A stretch of DNA of 64,000 nucleotides from Coriobacteriaceae bacterium (lineage in GTDB: Bacteria; Actinomycetota; Coriobacteriia; Coriobacteriales; Coriobacteriaceae), in the NCBI GenBank assembly GCA_902835305.1, contig CADFMD010000007.1, forward strand, positions 62,001 to 126,000, in the 5' to 3' direction. Under the pieces are notes generated by a model. It saw nothing but the letters and a program-made list of their open reading frames with translations. It was not told the origin of the DNA and did no database searches. Of the stretch, positions 16,074 through 25,356 are shown piece after piece (positions within the stretch are counted from its first letter, which is position 1; every line of letters starts with the position of its first letter). Both the position numbers and the translations under genes were made by a program.

Positions 16074-18290
16074 TTACTTGTCGGTGCCTAGCTTGTGCGG
16101 TTTGAAGGCGAGGGCGTTAACGAGCGCGTCGGTGGCAGACTTGACGGCTGCCGGCTGCGGATCGTTGACGTGATCCTCGGGGTGTACGGGCAGGTCCTTC
16201 TTGACGGCATCGTGGATCAAGTTGAGGTACTCAGTCACGCCAGTGGTCGATAGATGCGTGCCATCGCCATCGAACAGGTCGTTGCGGTTGGCACTGTATC
16301 CGTACCAGTCGATAACGCGCACGTTCTTGTAGCGCGTGGCGGCGTTGGCGATGGCCTGGTTGGTAGAGCCAACCCACGGCTGCGGGCTGCGCGTGTTCAC
16401 AAACACCACAATACGCTTATCTCCTGCATCGGCCATGATGGCGTCGATCTGGTCGTCGGTTACCAAGCCGTTGGTGCCCAGCGCAAAGACCACGATCTTG
16501 CCGGCAAGGTTCTGCTGGATATAGCCCTCAAATGTCGTGCGGCCCGCATCAAACTGGCGGCCCTTTTCGGCATCGATATGGCTGTGCGGGAACACGCCGT
16601 CAAAGGTGTCCACGGCACGCAGCGACACGGAGTCACCGATCATCAGCAGGTCGTAGGATCCATCGGGGAAGCCGTCGTTGTCCTTGTCGGTGTCGTCGGC
16701 CGCCTGCTGGTCGGTGGGCGCGGTGTTCTTGGCTTCCTTGTTGAGGACTTCGGCGCCCTCGCCGCTCAGCGCAGACGTCTCGGGCACAAAGATCAGGCCA
16801 CCCAGTGCAACGACCAACACGACAGCGCAGGCTGCGCAGGCAGGGACGTGCGCGCGCACCCAGTTGGCGGGCGTGGCGGTGCCGTCGCGGAACTCGGATA
16901 CGGTGCGCCCAAAGGCGCCCTTTCTAAACGGCGTCTCGATAAAGCGATATGAGCATTCGGCCACGGTGACCACCAACAGCACCTGCAAAATGTACTGCCA
17001 CCACGGTGTATCGTTGATGTTGGCGACCGGGTTCATAAGCAACAGCAGCGGATAGTGCCACAGGTAGATGCTGTATGAGCGCTTGCCAACCCACACGAGC
17101 GGCTCGGCGGACAGCGCGCGGGCAACCATTCCCTGGGGCTGCACGCAGGCCGCGATGACCATGAGCGTGAGGATGGAGCATAACAGCGTGCCGCCGCGAT
17201 ACTGGAACGCGGTGTAGCCGTTGGTGAGCGCGACCATGGCGGCAAGGCCAACCAGACCCACGACGCCCAATACATCGATGGATGCGGGCGAGGACCAAAA
17301 ACGCACGAGGGCGCTCGGCTGTGCCGGGACGGTCTCGGCTGCGCCGTCGGTCGTAGCGTCATGCTTGCCCTCGGCGTTCTTGCCGTGCTTGGCGGCGCCA
17401 GCCAGGCGATTGAGCCCCAAACGATGAGCGAGGCGCACCGGAGCCAGGTCGCGATCGGGGATAAAGGCCATCCAGGCGCCCAGCAGCAGCGAGAAGACGC
17501 GGGTGTCGGTGCCATAGTACACGCGGCTGGGGTCGGCGGCGGGGTTGTAGAGCACCATCATGGCGATGGCGGAGACAGCAGCCAGGCCCAGAACCACGCG
17601 GCGCGTGTTGGGCTTGCTCATGTGCATGGATACCATAGCGAGCAGCAGCGGGGGCCAAACCAGGTAGAACTGTTCCTCGATGGCGAGCGACCAAAAGTGC
17701 GTAAGCGGCGAGGGATCGCCCAGGGCGTTGAAGTACGAGACGTTTTGGGCAATCTGCCACCAGTTGTTGAAGAACAGCAGCGACGGCAGAATGTCGGGGC
17801 GCATCTTGGTAAGCATCACGTGGTTAAAGATGGTGCACAGCGCGCAGGTCACGAACACTACCGTTACCACGGCGGGGACCAGGCGACGGATGCGGCGAAT
17901 CCAGAAGCTCTTGAGGTCGATGCGGCCGGTCTTAGCGACTTCGTTGAGCAGCAAGCGCGTGATCAGATAGCCCGAAAGCACAAAGAAGATCGTGACGCCA
18001 AGCAGGCCGCCCTGCGCCCACGTGAGGTTGAGGTGATAGAGCACCACCGCGACGACGGCGAGCGTACGCAGACCGTCGAGTGCAGGGATGTAGCGGGACT
18101 TGGGGCGAGCAGGCGTCTGCTCCGCGGCGGGAGTGTTGGCGCGGCCCGCGTTGTTGGCAGAAGCGCGATGGGGGCTCGCGGTGCGTCGCGGCTCGTTGGC
18201 ACGGCGCCCGCCCTTCGCGCGTTCGTGCGACGCCGGCTCGTTGCCCGTGCGGCGTCGACCGCGCGAGCCCGATTGCGAGAGTTGTTCCAT
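16074..18290 (-). CDS. OatA-like acyltransferase (acyltransferase 3 plus SGNH domain)
   Basis: A 738-residue membrane enzyme. A basic, disordered N-terminus (about residues 1-65) precedes an acyltransferase-3 domain of ten or more helices starting at YIPALDGLRTLAVVAVVLYH, with the catalytic-type His in VLYHLN and SGYLITRLL. A last helix near 500 leads to an exported SGNH domain: LLMIGDSVSLRA (Ser), ALGTNG (Asn), and DGTHLS (Asp/His) near 700. Proteins of this layout move acetyl groups across the membrane onto peptidoglycan muramic acid or other glycans, giving lysozyme resistance. The length is a little above typical OatA because of the N-terminal extension. Monocistronic, divergent from ribokinase. 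Confidence 0.9.
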   Translation of the reverse strand: MEQLSQSGSRGRRRTGNEPASHERAKGGRRANEPRRTASPHRASANNAGRANTPAAEQTPARPKSRYIPALDGLRTLAVVAVVLYHLNLTWAQGGLLGVTIFFVLSGYLITRLLLNEVAKTGRIDLKSFWIRRIRRLVPAVVTVVFVTCALCTIFNHVMLTKMRPDILPSLLFFNNWWQIAQNVSYFNALGDPSPLTHFWSLAIEEQFYLVWPPLLLAMVSMHMSKPNTRRVVLGLAAVSAIAMMVLYNPAADPSRVYYGTDTRVFSLLLGAWMAFIPDRDLAPVRLAHRLGLNRLAGAAKHGKNAEGKHDATTDGAAETVPAQPSALVRFWSSPASIDVLGVVGLVGLAAMVALTNGYTAFQYRGGTLLCSILTLMVIAACVQPQGMVARALSAEPLVWVGKRSYSIYLWHYPLLLLMNPVANINDTPWWQYILQVLLVVTVAECSYRFIETPFRKGAFGRTVSEFRDGTATPANWVRAHVPACAACAVVLVVALGGLIFVPETSALSGEGAEVLNKEAKNTAPTDQQAADDTDKDNDGFPDGSYDLLMIGDSVSLRAVDTFDGVFPHSHIDAEKGRQFDAGRTTFEGYIQQNLAGKIVVFALGTNGLVTDDQIDAIMADAGDKRIVVFVNTRSPQPWVGSTNQAIANAATRYKNVRVIDWYGYSANRNDLFDGDGTHLSTTGVTEYLNLIHDAVKKDLPVHPEDHVNDPQPAAVKSATDALVNALAFKPHKLGTDK

Positions 18291-18477
18291 AAAACATCAT
18301 CCAATGACGAGAATAATCAGCACGTATTCATTGTAGCTGCCTGCCCCTGTGAATGCTTGCTGCTGGCGCAAGCTCAAGCGCGCGTCCACATCAAAGTGGA
18401 CTAAAGTTATAGGGGGTGCGAGAGTGCACAATCGTTGGTCGACGGTGGGCGCAAAGCCTGAAGACGAGGAGGTTTCC

Positions 18478-19440
18478 ATGGCGGATCACAGCATCGTTGC
18501 GGCGTTCGGCAGCATGAACATGGACCTTTCGGTGGCGTGCGAGCGCATGCCGCGCGCGGGCGAGACAGTCGGTGGCAGCGGTTTTATCACCAACGCTGGC
18601 GGTAAGGGAGCCAATCAGGCCGTTGCCGCTGTGCGCATGGGTGCGCGCACGTGCATGATCGGCGCTGTTGGGCACGATACCTTTGGCGATGCGCTTGTGG
18701 CAGGGCTCCAGGATGCCGGCGTGGGCGTTGAGTTTGTGGCGCGTCGCGATGACGTGGAGACCGGTACCGCGACTATCATTCGCTGTGAGAGCGACAACCG
18801 CATCGTGCTGTCGCCGGGCGCCAACCATGCGCTTGCGGGCGAGGACGTTGCCCGCGCACTGAGGCGCTTGGTGGCCGACGAGCTCGACGGCGATGCCAGC
18901 GAGATTGCCCCGGCTGTCGGAAGCGTCTTTATTGCCCAGGGCGAATGTGACCTTGCGGCGACGGCCGAGGCGCTTGCTTGTGCTCACGAGCTGGGGTTCT
19001 ATACGATCTTTAATCCAGCGCCCGCCTGCGAGCTGCCTGCGGAGGTCTGGCCTGCGGTCGACCTGGTCTGTCCCAACGAGACCGAGTGCCAGGTGCTGAC
19101 GGGAATCTTGCCCGCGGACGATGCAAGCTGCGTCGCGGCGCTCAACGTCCTGCTCGCTAGGGGTGCCGGAGCTGCGGTCATCACGTTGGGCAGTGCCGGC
19201 TCGGTTACGCTCGGCGATGACGGTGAGCTGCTGCGCATGCCGGCACTTTCGAGCACGGTAGTCGATACCACGGCCGCCGGCGATACGTTTATCGGCGCGT
19301 TGGCGGCGGCTCGCCTAGAGGGCTTGCCGCTCTTTGAGTGCATGGCCGCGGGTGCTCGCGCCTCGGCAGTGACGGTGTCGCGCCTGGGCGCTCAGCAATC
19401 GATTCCCACGCGCGCCGAAGTTGAACATTGGTTTGGTTAA
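18478..19440 (+). CDS. rbsK: Ribokinase, PfkB family
   Basis: A 320-residue sugar kinase. The N-terminal motif FGSMNMDLSV, the substrate motif GGKGANQAVAA, and the PfkB signature DTTAAGDTFIGALAA with catalytic Asp are all present. Ribokinase phosphorylates D-ribose at O5 with ATP, feeding the pentose phosphate pool. ATG 18478 follows a GAGGAGG site five bases away; a longer frame upstream lacks a ribosome site. The nucleoside hydrolase gene starts 30 bases after the stop, so the pair would release ribose from nucleosides and phosphorylate it. Another pentose or nucleoside substrate is possible. Confidence 0.87.
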   Translation: MADHSIVAAFGSMNMDLSVACERMPRAGETVGGSGFITNAGGKGANQAVAAVRMGARTCMIGAVGHDTFGDALVAGLQDAGVGVEFVARRDDVETGTATIIRCESDNRIVLSPGANHALAGEDVARALRRLVADELDGDASEIAPAVGSVFIAQGECDLAATAEALACAHELGFYTIFNPAPACELPAEVWPAVDLVCPNETECQVLTGILPADDASCVAALNVLLARGAGAAVITLGSAGSVTLGDDGELLRMPALSSTVVDTTAAGDTFIGALAAARLEGLPLFECMAAGARASAVTVSRLGAQQSIPTRAEVEHWFG

Positions 19441-19470
19441 ACGATAAAGACGGAGAAGCGGAGTAGAACA

Positions 19471-20445
19471 ATGGCAATCAAGAAGCTGATCCTTGATCTG
19501 GATATGGGTGTGGACGACGCGATGGCGCTGGCCTATGCCATCGCGAGCCCCGAGGTGGAGCTCGTGGGTATCACCACGTGCTTTGGCAACGTGCGCGTCG
19601 AGCAATCGGCGCACAACTGCCTGGCGGTGCTCGATCTGCTGGGTCGCCCCGAGGTTCCGGTGTACCTGGGTGCCGACCGTCCTCTGCAGGCGACTGAGCC
19701 CTATACGCCGCCGGCGTCCACCGCGCTCATTCACGGCAAGAACGGCATCGGCGGCGCGAGCGTGCCCGCGTCGCCCTACGAGCCGGTGGGAGCGACCTCG
19801 GCCGGCGGCAACGCTGCGGTCGATTATTTGATCGATGCCGCGCGCACTTATGGTCCCGATCTGGTCTACGTAGCGACTGGCCCGCTCTCCAATCTGGCGC
19901 TCGCCCTGGAGCGCGATGCGGCGGCGATGATGTCCATCGGCCGCGTGGTCGTGATGGGCGGCGCCCTTACCGTGCCCGGCAACGTGAGCGCGGGCGCCGA
20001 GGCCAATATGGCGAGCGACCCCGAGGCAGCCGACGCGGTGCTGCGCTCGGGCCGTAAGCTCACCATGGTGGGTCTGGACGTGACACATCGCGCGGTGCTC
20101 ACACGCCGCGACATTGCCGGCTGGACGGGCTCGGGCACTATGGCCGGCTGCGCATTTGCGAGCATGGTCGAGCACTACATTGGCTCGTACGAGATGAACG
20201 CGCCCTACCTGGGCGGCTGCGCGCTGCACGATCCGCTGGCGGTTGCCGTGGCGATTGATCCAACGCTCGTGGGTGCGCTCGGCTGTAACCTGCGTGTTGA
20301 CTTGCTGGGTGAGTATCGCGGCCGCACCATCTGCGATGAGCGCCGCCTGTCCGATCCGGACAAGAGCGCGCTTGTGGCACTGACCGTGGATGCTCCGCGC
20401 TTCCTGTCCGAGTTCAAGACGCGTATGGCCCGTGTCCTTGGCTAA
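19471..20445 (+). CDS. Nucleoside hydrolase (IunH family)
   Basis: A 324-residue hydrolase that splits ribonucleosides into base and ribose. The Ca2+-binding Asp cluster appears as DLDMGVDDAMALAY near the N-terminus (the usual form is DxDPGxDDA, so a Met replaces Pro). Further marks are ITTCFGNV, VYVATGPLSNLALAL, VVMGGA and the late HDPLAVAVAIDP with the active-site His and Asp. A GGAGAAGCGGAG region precedes the ATG. It forms an operon with ribokinase, which would use the released ribose. Confidence 0.88.
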   Translation: MAIKKLILDLDMGVDDAMALAYAIASPEVELVGITTCFGNVRVEQSAHNCLAVLDLLGRPEVPVYLGADRPLQATEPYTPPASTALIHGKNGIGGASVPASPYEPVGATSAGGNAAVDYLIDAARTYGPDLVYVATGPLSNLALALERDAAAMMSIGRVVVMGGALTVPGNVSAGAEANMASDPEAADAVLRSGRKLTMVGLDVTHRAVLTRRDIAGWTGSGTMAGCAFASMVEHYIGSYEMNAPYLGGCALHDPLAVAVAIDPTLVGALGCNLRVDLLGEYRGRTICDERRLSDPDKSALVALTVDAPRFLSEFKTRMARVLG

Positions 20446-20449
20446 GTTG

Positions 20450-20528
20450 TCTTTTTGGGACGGGGCTTTTTTGACTGGTATGATTAGTGCGACCATTCGA
20501 ACCAGCTAAAAGAGCCCCGTCCCAATTT
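20450..20528. repeat. Inverted TTGGGACGGGGCTTTT repeat upstream of luxS
   Basis: TTTGGGACGGGGCTTTTTT near the left end is matched by AAAAGAGCCCCGTCCCAA at the right, giving a long stem-loop. A half copy (TTTGGGACGGGGCTTTTTTA) is at 62612-62632. It may serve as terminator of the nucleoside hydrolase operon and lies right in front of luxS; no known riboswitch was recognised. Confidence 0.65.
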
Positions 20529-20548
20529 GACTATCGAGAGGATCTGCC

Positions 20549-21037
20549 ATGGAGCGCATCGCCAGCTTTTCCGTTGATCATCTGCTGCTTGAGCCCGGCG
20601 TGTATGTGAGCCGCATCGACCGCGATCCGGCGACCGGTGCCGCCGTCACCACGTTTGACCTGCGCCTGACCACGCCCAACAAGGAGCCGGTCATGAACAC
20701 GGCCGAGTGCCACACCATCGAGCACCTGGGCGCGACGTTCCTTCGCAATCATGCCGAGTGGTCGAGCCGCATTGTCTACTTTGGCCCCATGGGCTGCCGC
20801 ACGGGCTTTTACCTCGTCGTTTTTGGTGAGCTGACGAGTGAGGAGATTCTGCCACTCGTGCGTGAGCTGTTCGAGTTTGTCGCCGGCTTTGAGGGCGATG
20901 TCCCCGGTGCCGCTCCCGAGGAGTGCGGTAACTACCTGGACCAGAACCTTTCCATGGCGAACTGGCTCGCGCGCCGTTACCTCAATCGCGACCTGGTCGA
21001 TATCGACGAGAAGCACCTGCACTATCAGCAGGCGTAA
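20549..21037 (+). CDS. luxS: S-ribosylhomocysteine lyase LuxS
   Basis: A 162-residue metalloenzyme that cleaves S-ribosylhomocysteine to homocysteine and DPD, the precursor of autoinducer-2, in the activated methyl cycle. The metal ligands are seen in ECHTIEHLGAT (His55, His59) and EECGNYLD (Cys126), and the GPMGCRTGFYL segment carries the catalytic Cys. Length and spacing match the family. GAGAGGATC precedes the ATG. It is monocistronic; a Pfs nucleosidase gene is not adjacent. Confidence 0.95.
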   Translation: MERIASFSVDHLLLEPGVYVSRIDRDPATGAAVTTFDLRLTTPNKEPVMNTAECHTIEHLGATFLRNHAEWSSRIVYFGPMGCRTGFYLVVFGELTSEEILPLVRELFEFVAGFEGDVPGAAPEECGNYLDQNLSMANWLARRYLNRDLVDIDEKHLHYQQA

Positions 21038-21063
21038 GGGCTTTATCGCCCAAAACGCGCGCA

Positions 21064-21098
21064 TTGGGCGCCTTCGCTTATGCGGGGGCGCCTTTTTG
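21064..21098 (+). terminator. Terminator after luxS
   Basis: GGGCGCC and GGGCGCC, both nearly self-complementary, flank a GC-rich loop and are followed by TTTTTG. They lie 27 bases behind the luxS stop. Confidence 0.7.
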
Positions 21099-21181
21099 TT
21101 GATTGGTCGGGACGAGCGTTCAAAATCGCTCATGTTTGTTCTAGAATGTTTGTATAGTCACATTTACGAACAGGAGTGAAC

Positions 21182-21826
21182 ATGCATATCTACTCTGTCA
21201 ACGATCCCGAATTCAAATCCTATGGTAACGTTTGGGATGACGTTCCGTCCGAGCTCACGTCGCCCGTGCTCGAGGCGCTCTCTGCCACGCCCATTCCCGA
21301 GGGCAGCAAATACGTAGCAAGTGCGCCGGAGCTCGAGGGCGTCAAGGATGCCGATAAACTGGGCTTTCTCATGTTTGGCGGCCGTCCCTTCCAGCTCGGT
21401 TGGTGCAACGGCCACAACACGCGTCTCAACTGCCTGGAGTACCACCGTGCGAGCGAGTTCAACCTGGGGGCGCGCGACTTTATCCTGCTCGTGGCGCATC
21501 GCTGGGAGATCGAGGACGGCAAGCTCGACACCGCATGCGTCAAGGCGTTCCGCGTGCCGGCGGGCAAGGTTGTCGAGGTTTTCAACACCACGCTTCACTA
21601 CACGCCCTGCATGGTCGACGACGGCGGCTTCCAAGTGATGGTTGCGCTGCCGGCGGGTACCAACGGCCCGCGCCCCGAGGCGGCGGCCGACATGCCCGCG
21701 GCCGGCGACAGCTACTGCTACTGGAAGGCCGACAAGTGGGTCCTCTGCCACGCCGACAGCCCCAAAGCAGCCGAAGGCGGCTACGTAGGCCTCGTCGGCA
21801 AGAACCTCGACATCGCCTGCGACTAG
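21182..21826 (+). CDS. DUF4867-like protein
   Basis: A 214-residue soluble protein that resembles the DUF4867 family, whose members look like cupins. Visible segments are SVNDPEFKSYGNVW at the start, GWCNGHNTRLNCLEYHRASEFN in the middle with several conserved His, Cys and Glu, and LHYTPCMVDDGGFQVMVALP in the second half. The His/Glu arrangement would suit a metal-binding beta barrel. ATG 21182 has AGGAG five bases before it; a GTG six bases upstream is unlikely because it overlaps the ribosome site. The family is often near sugar-isomerase genes; here it stands alone, and its reaction is unknown. Confidence 0.65.
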   Translation: MHIYSVNDPEFKSYGNVWDDVPSELTSPVLEALSATPIPEGSKYVASAPELEGVKDADKLGFLMFGGRPFQLGWCNGHNTRLNCLEYHRASEFNLGARDFILLVAHRWEIEDGKLDTACVKAFRVPAGKVVEVFNTTLHYTPCMVDDGGFQVMVALPAGTNGPRPEAAADMPAAGDSYCYWKADKWVLCHADSPKAAEGGYVGLVGKNLDIACD

Positions 21827-21832
21827 AATCTT

Positions 21833-21977
21833 CCATCTCGATCTGTAACATCTAGCGGGCTAAATCGTCTCTACCTGTTACAGATTTAGACAAACTGAAG
21901 GGGCTGCCCGAAAAATCTCGATCTGTAACACCAGGCCCGGTTTTGGCTGCCTAACTGTTACAGATCGAGACAAACCG
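21833..21977. repeat. Two TCTCGATCTGTAACA inverted repeats in tandem
   Basis: TCTCGATCTGTAACATCTAG is followed about 25 bases later by CTGTTACAGATTTAGAC, and a second unit of the same design follows at 21919-21975. A third unit lies at 59414-59471. Each would form a stem of 12-16 bp. No coding frame is supported. Confidence 0.75.
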
Positions 21978-21991
21978 GGCCCAATCCGCCG

Positions 21992-22022
21992 CAAAGGTGC
22001 CTGTCCCCTTTGTGGTGGTTGG
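21992..22022. repeat. GGGGACAGGCACCTTTG-type repeat (partial palindrome)
   Basis: AAAGGTGCCTGTCCCCTTTG followed by TGGTGGTT, one arm of the family with full palindromes at 28203-28243, 57696-57737, 58560-58604 and 59370-59410. Confidence 0.7.
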
Positions 22023-22038
22023 CGGTTTGGGCGGGCAG

Positions 22039-22143
22039 GTATCAAAAAGTGTCAGACGGGGGCGGCTGCCGGGCGTCTGTGCGCGAAAAGAAGTGCCGAC
22101 CTGCGCCGTTGCCGTTGAGTGGCGCGCTGCTTACGGGGATACT
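22039..22143 (+). promoter_or_regulatory. Promoter of the GH1 gene with a conserved upstream block
   Basis: The -35 TTGAGT (22115-22120) and -10 GATACT (22138-22143) are 17 bases apart. Upstream lie GTATCAAAAAGTGTCAG (22039-22055) and GCGCGAAAAGAAGTG (22081-22095). The same blocks occur before the EIIA gene (31278-31294 and 31319-31333), with an identical 57-base distance from GCGCG to the -10 box. This suggests a shared activator or repressor site. Confidence 0.55.
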
Positions 22144-22167
22144 GAAGCCACGACAAACAGCGTGTGA

Positions 22168-23610
<1,443 letters not shown>

Positions 23611-23636
23611 GCGTTCTCAACAGCAATAGCATCCTA

Positions 23637-23704
23637 ACCAAGGCGCCCGGCGAGCAGCCTATGCCCGTCGGGTGCCTTGTTAAAAGAAGTAAAAACTTGC
23701 AATT
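23637..23704 (+). repeat. Terminator-like direct repeat, copy 1 (behind GH1)
   Basis: AAGGCGCCCG and CGGGTGCCTT form a hairpin, followed by GTTAAAAGAAGTAAAAACTTGC. A close copy stands at 25166-25245. The two copies bracket the AAA/DUF4143 gene and its AT-rich flank, as if the gene had been inserted into or next to the GH1 terminator and duplicated it. Confidence 0.65.
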
Positions 23705-23707
23705 GCA

Positions 23708-24973
23708 CTACGGCGCGAGCACATCCAGCGGAACAACTTGGACGCCGCGGTCAGTGACATAGGCTTGTGAACCAAATCCAATGATTACGACTTTCGAAAC
23801 TGGCGGGTTGTTTCCGGCGGCAACCATACGCTTCTCGACAGCAATAAGGCTGTCAGACGCCTCTTCGATTTGGGCGGAGCTGAGCTTGATTTCGACCGGG
23901 ATCCACGTTCCACCGGGAGCCGCAATGACTGCATCGACTTCTAGATCGCGAGAATCGTGATAGTGATAGAGGCCCATTCCATTTGCCTGCGCATAAACCC
24001 ACAAATCATGAAGGGCCAACGATTCAAAAAGCAGCCCAAGCGTCTTGAAATCTAGCAGCAATGTCGCCGGAGTCGCTCCGAGCGCAGCGGCCGCCAGTGA
24101 CGGATCAGCGAGATGATGCTTCTTCGATTCTCTTAAGTGCACGGGAGATCTCATTGCGGGGTTCCATGCGGGAATATCGCGAACGAAACTAACCCGAGCG
24201 AGAAGGGATATATATGATGCCGTCGTTTGTCTCGATACTTCTCCACCAAGATCGGCTACGAGCGTCTTGAGTGTCGCCAAAGTGGATTCATTGCGCGCAA
24301 GCGATTCGATGACGGCTTTGACCTTTTCAGGGTCGCGGCGAGAGCCGTCGACACGAGACAAATCTTCTTCGGCGACTATGCCGATGTAACGTTTCGCCAT
24401 CGCCGACGCAGCCAGCGCATCGCGACCGACCGCCGCGGGCCATCCGCCACGGACAACGTACTCGGCAATCGAGGCGGAATCCAGCGATCCGAAAGCGCCA
24501 TTGAACTTTTCGCCAGAAATAATGCCCGACAGCTTAACCGCACCGCTGGATTTCCCAAGCTCGAAAAGCGTCATGGTATCCATGCGCAATTTAGCGAACC
24601 TTCCAGCGCCACTGTGCATCGGCCGTTCATTGTCTCGCGGCGTCGCCGACCCCGTAAATATGAACTGGCCAGGCTCGCCGCCGCGGTTGTCGCACTCAAA
24701 CCGCGCCGCGTCCCAAAGTTTCGGAACCTCCTGCCACTCGTCAATCAGCCGCGGCACCTCGCCTGCAACGGCAAGCGCCGGGTCCGTCTCGGCACGCAAG
24801 CGATTCTCGAAGTTGCGGGACGGGTCCATGAGAAGGAGCCTGGACGCCGCACGGGTCTCGGCCGTGGTCGTCTTTCCGCACCATTTCGGTCCTTCGATGA
24901 GAACGGCGCCGAATATACCCAGCAGCTGGTCAAGCTCATTTTCGATAATTCTAGTGTAGTACTTCTTTGGCAT
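23708..24973 (-). CDS. AAA ATPase with DUF4143 domain
   Basis: A 421-residue cytoplasmic protein. An N-terminal AAA_14-type P-loop domain has GPKWCGKTT (Walker A), RLIDEWQEVP (Walker B) and FIFTGSATP (sensor). The C-terminal DUF4143 part has SYISLLARVSFV and a nuclease-like strand set DLEVDAVIAAPGG with VEIKLS, the form of a PD-(D/E)XK core. ATG 24973 is preferred to an upstream ATG because GGTGATAA precedes it. The upstream 100 bases are far more AT-rich than the genome and hold repeated TTTAACCAAATAT. Such genes occur in many copies in Coriobacteria; their role is unknown, and mobility or defence is only inferred. Confidence 0.85.
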   Translation of the reverse strand: MPKKYYTRIIENELDQLLGIFGAVLIEGPKWCGKTTTAETRAASRLLLMDPSRNFENRLRAETDPALAVAGEVPRLIDEWQEVPKLWDAARFECDNRGGEPGQFIFTGSATPRDNERPMHSGAGRFAKLRMDTMTLFELGKSSGAVKLSGIISGEKFNGAFGSLDSASIAEYVVRGGWPAAVGRDALAASAMAKRYIGIVAEEDLSRVDGSRRDPEKVKAVIESLARNESTLATLKTLVADLGGEVSRQTTASYISLLARVSFVRDIPAWNPAMRSPVHLRESKKHHLADPSLAAAALGATPATLLLDFKTLGLLFESLALHDLWVYAQANGMGLYHYHDSRDLEVDAVIAAPGGTWIPVEIKLSSAQIEEASDSLIAVEKRMVAAGNNPPVSKVVIIGFGSQAYVTDRGVQVVPLDVLAP

Positions 24974-24989
24974 AATTATCACCATTGTT

Positions 24990-25080
24990 TACCAGTACAT
25001 TTAACCAAATATACAGTTACTATTTAACCAAATATCAATTCTTTGGTTAACCATATTTACGCATTTCAATTAACGAAACA
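24990..25080 (-). promoter_or_regulatory. AT-rich repeat region upstream of the AAA/DUF4143 gene
   Basis: Two direct copies of TTTAACCAAATAT (25000-25012 and 25023-25035) and one inverted copy TTTGGTTAA (25042-25050) lie in an AT-rich stretch just before the ATPase start. The layout is that of an operator or a recognition site for the gene's own product. No protein was recognised as the binder. Confidence 0.5.
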
Positions 25081-25165
25081 GATTAAACATGTACTGTTTG
25101 AGTTGGCACTTGGGAAATCTCTCGCTGGGCAATCCGTTGCTACGGCTGAGGCCTCTTCGTCGAAC

Positions 25166-25245
25166 CGACGCCCCCGGCGAGCAACTTATGCCCGCCGGGC
25201 GCCTTGTTAAAAGAAGTGAAAGAAAGCAAAAGAAGTTAAAACTTG
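25166..25245. repeat. Terminator-like direct repeat, copy 2
   Basis: GCCCCCGGCGAGCAACTTATG then CCGCCGGGCGCC and CTTGTTAAAAGAAGT, followed by TTAAAACTTGC. This is the counterpart of 23637-23704, with an inserted A/G-rich stretch. The region from here to 25356 holds otherwise only a GC inverted repeat at 25288-25333 behind the Mg2+ ATPase gene. Confidence 0.6.
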
Positions 25246-25356
25246 CAAAAGAAATTAAAGCGGGGGTGAGGGGCGTTTTTAGCTGTTTTGGGCCGCCGCG
25301 GCCAGCGGGGGCGGGTCGCGGCGGCCCAAACATCCTTGACGAGGGTGCCGGTGAAG

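Noticed and set aside
20446..20548. SAM or SAH riboswitch before luxS
   Set aside because: The gap is only 103 bases and is filled by an inverted repeat seen elsewhere in the window.
21838..21976. CRISPR-like repeats before the GH1 gene
   Set aside because: Only two units, both inverted rather than direct repeats, without regular spacers.
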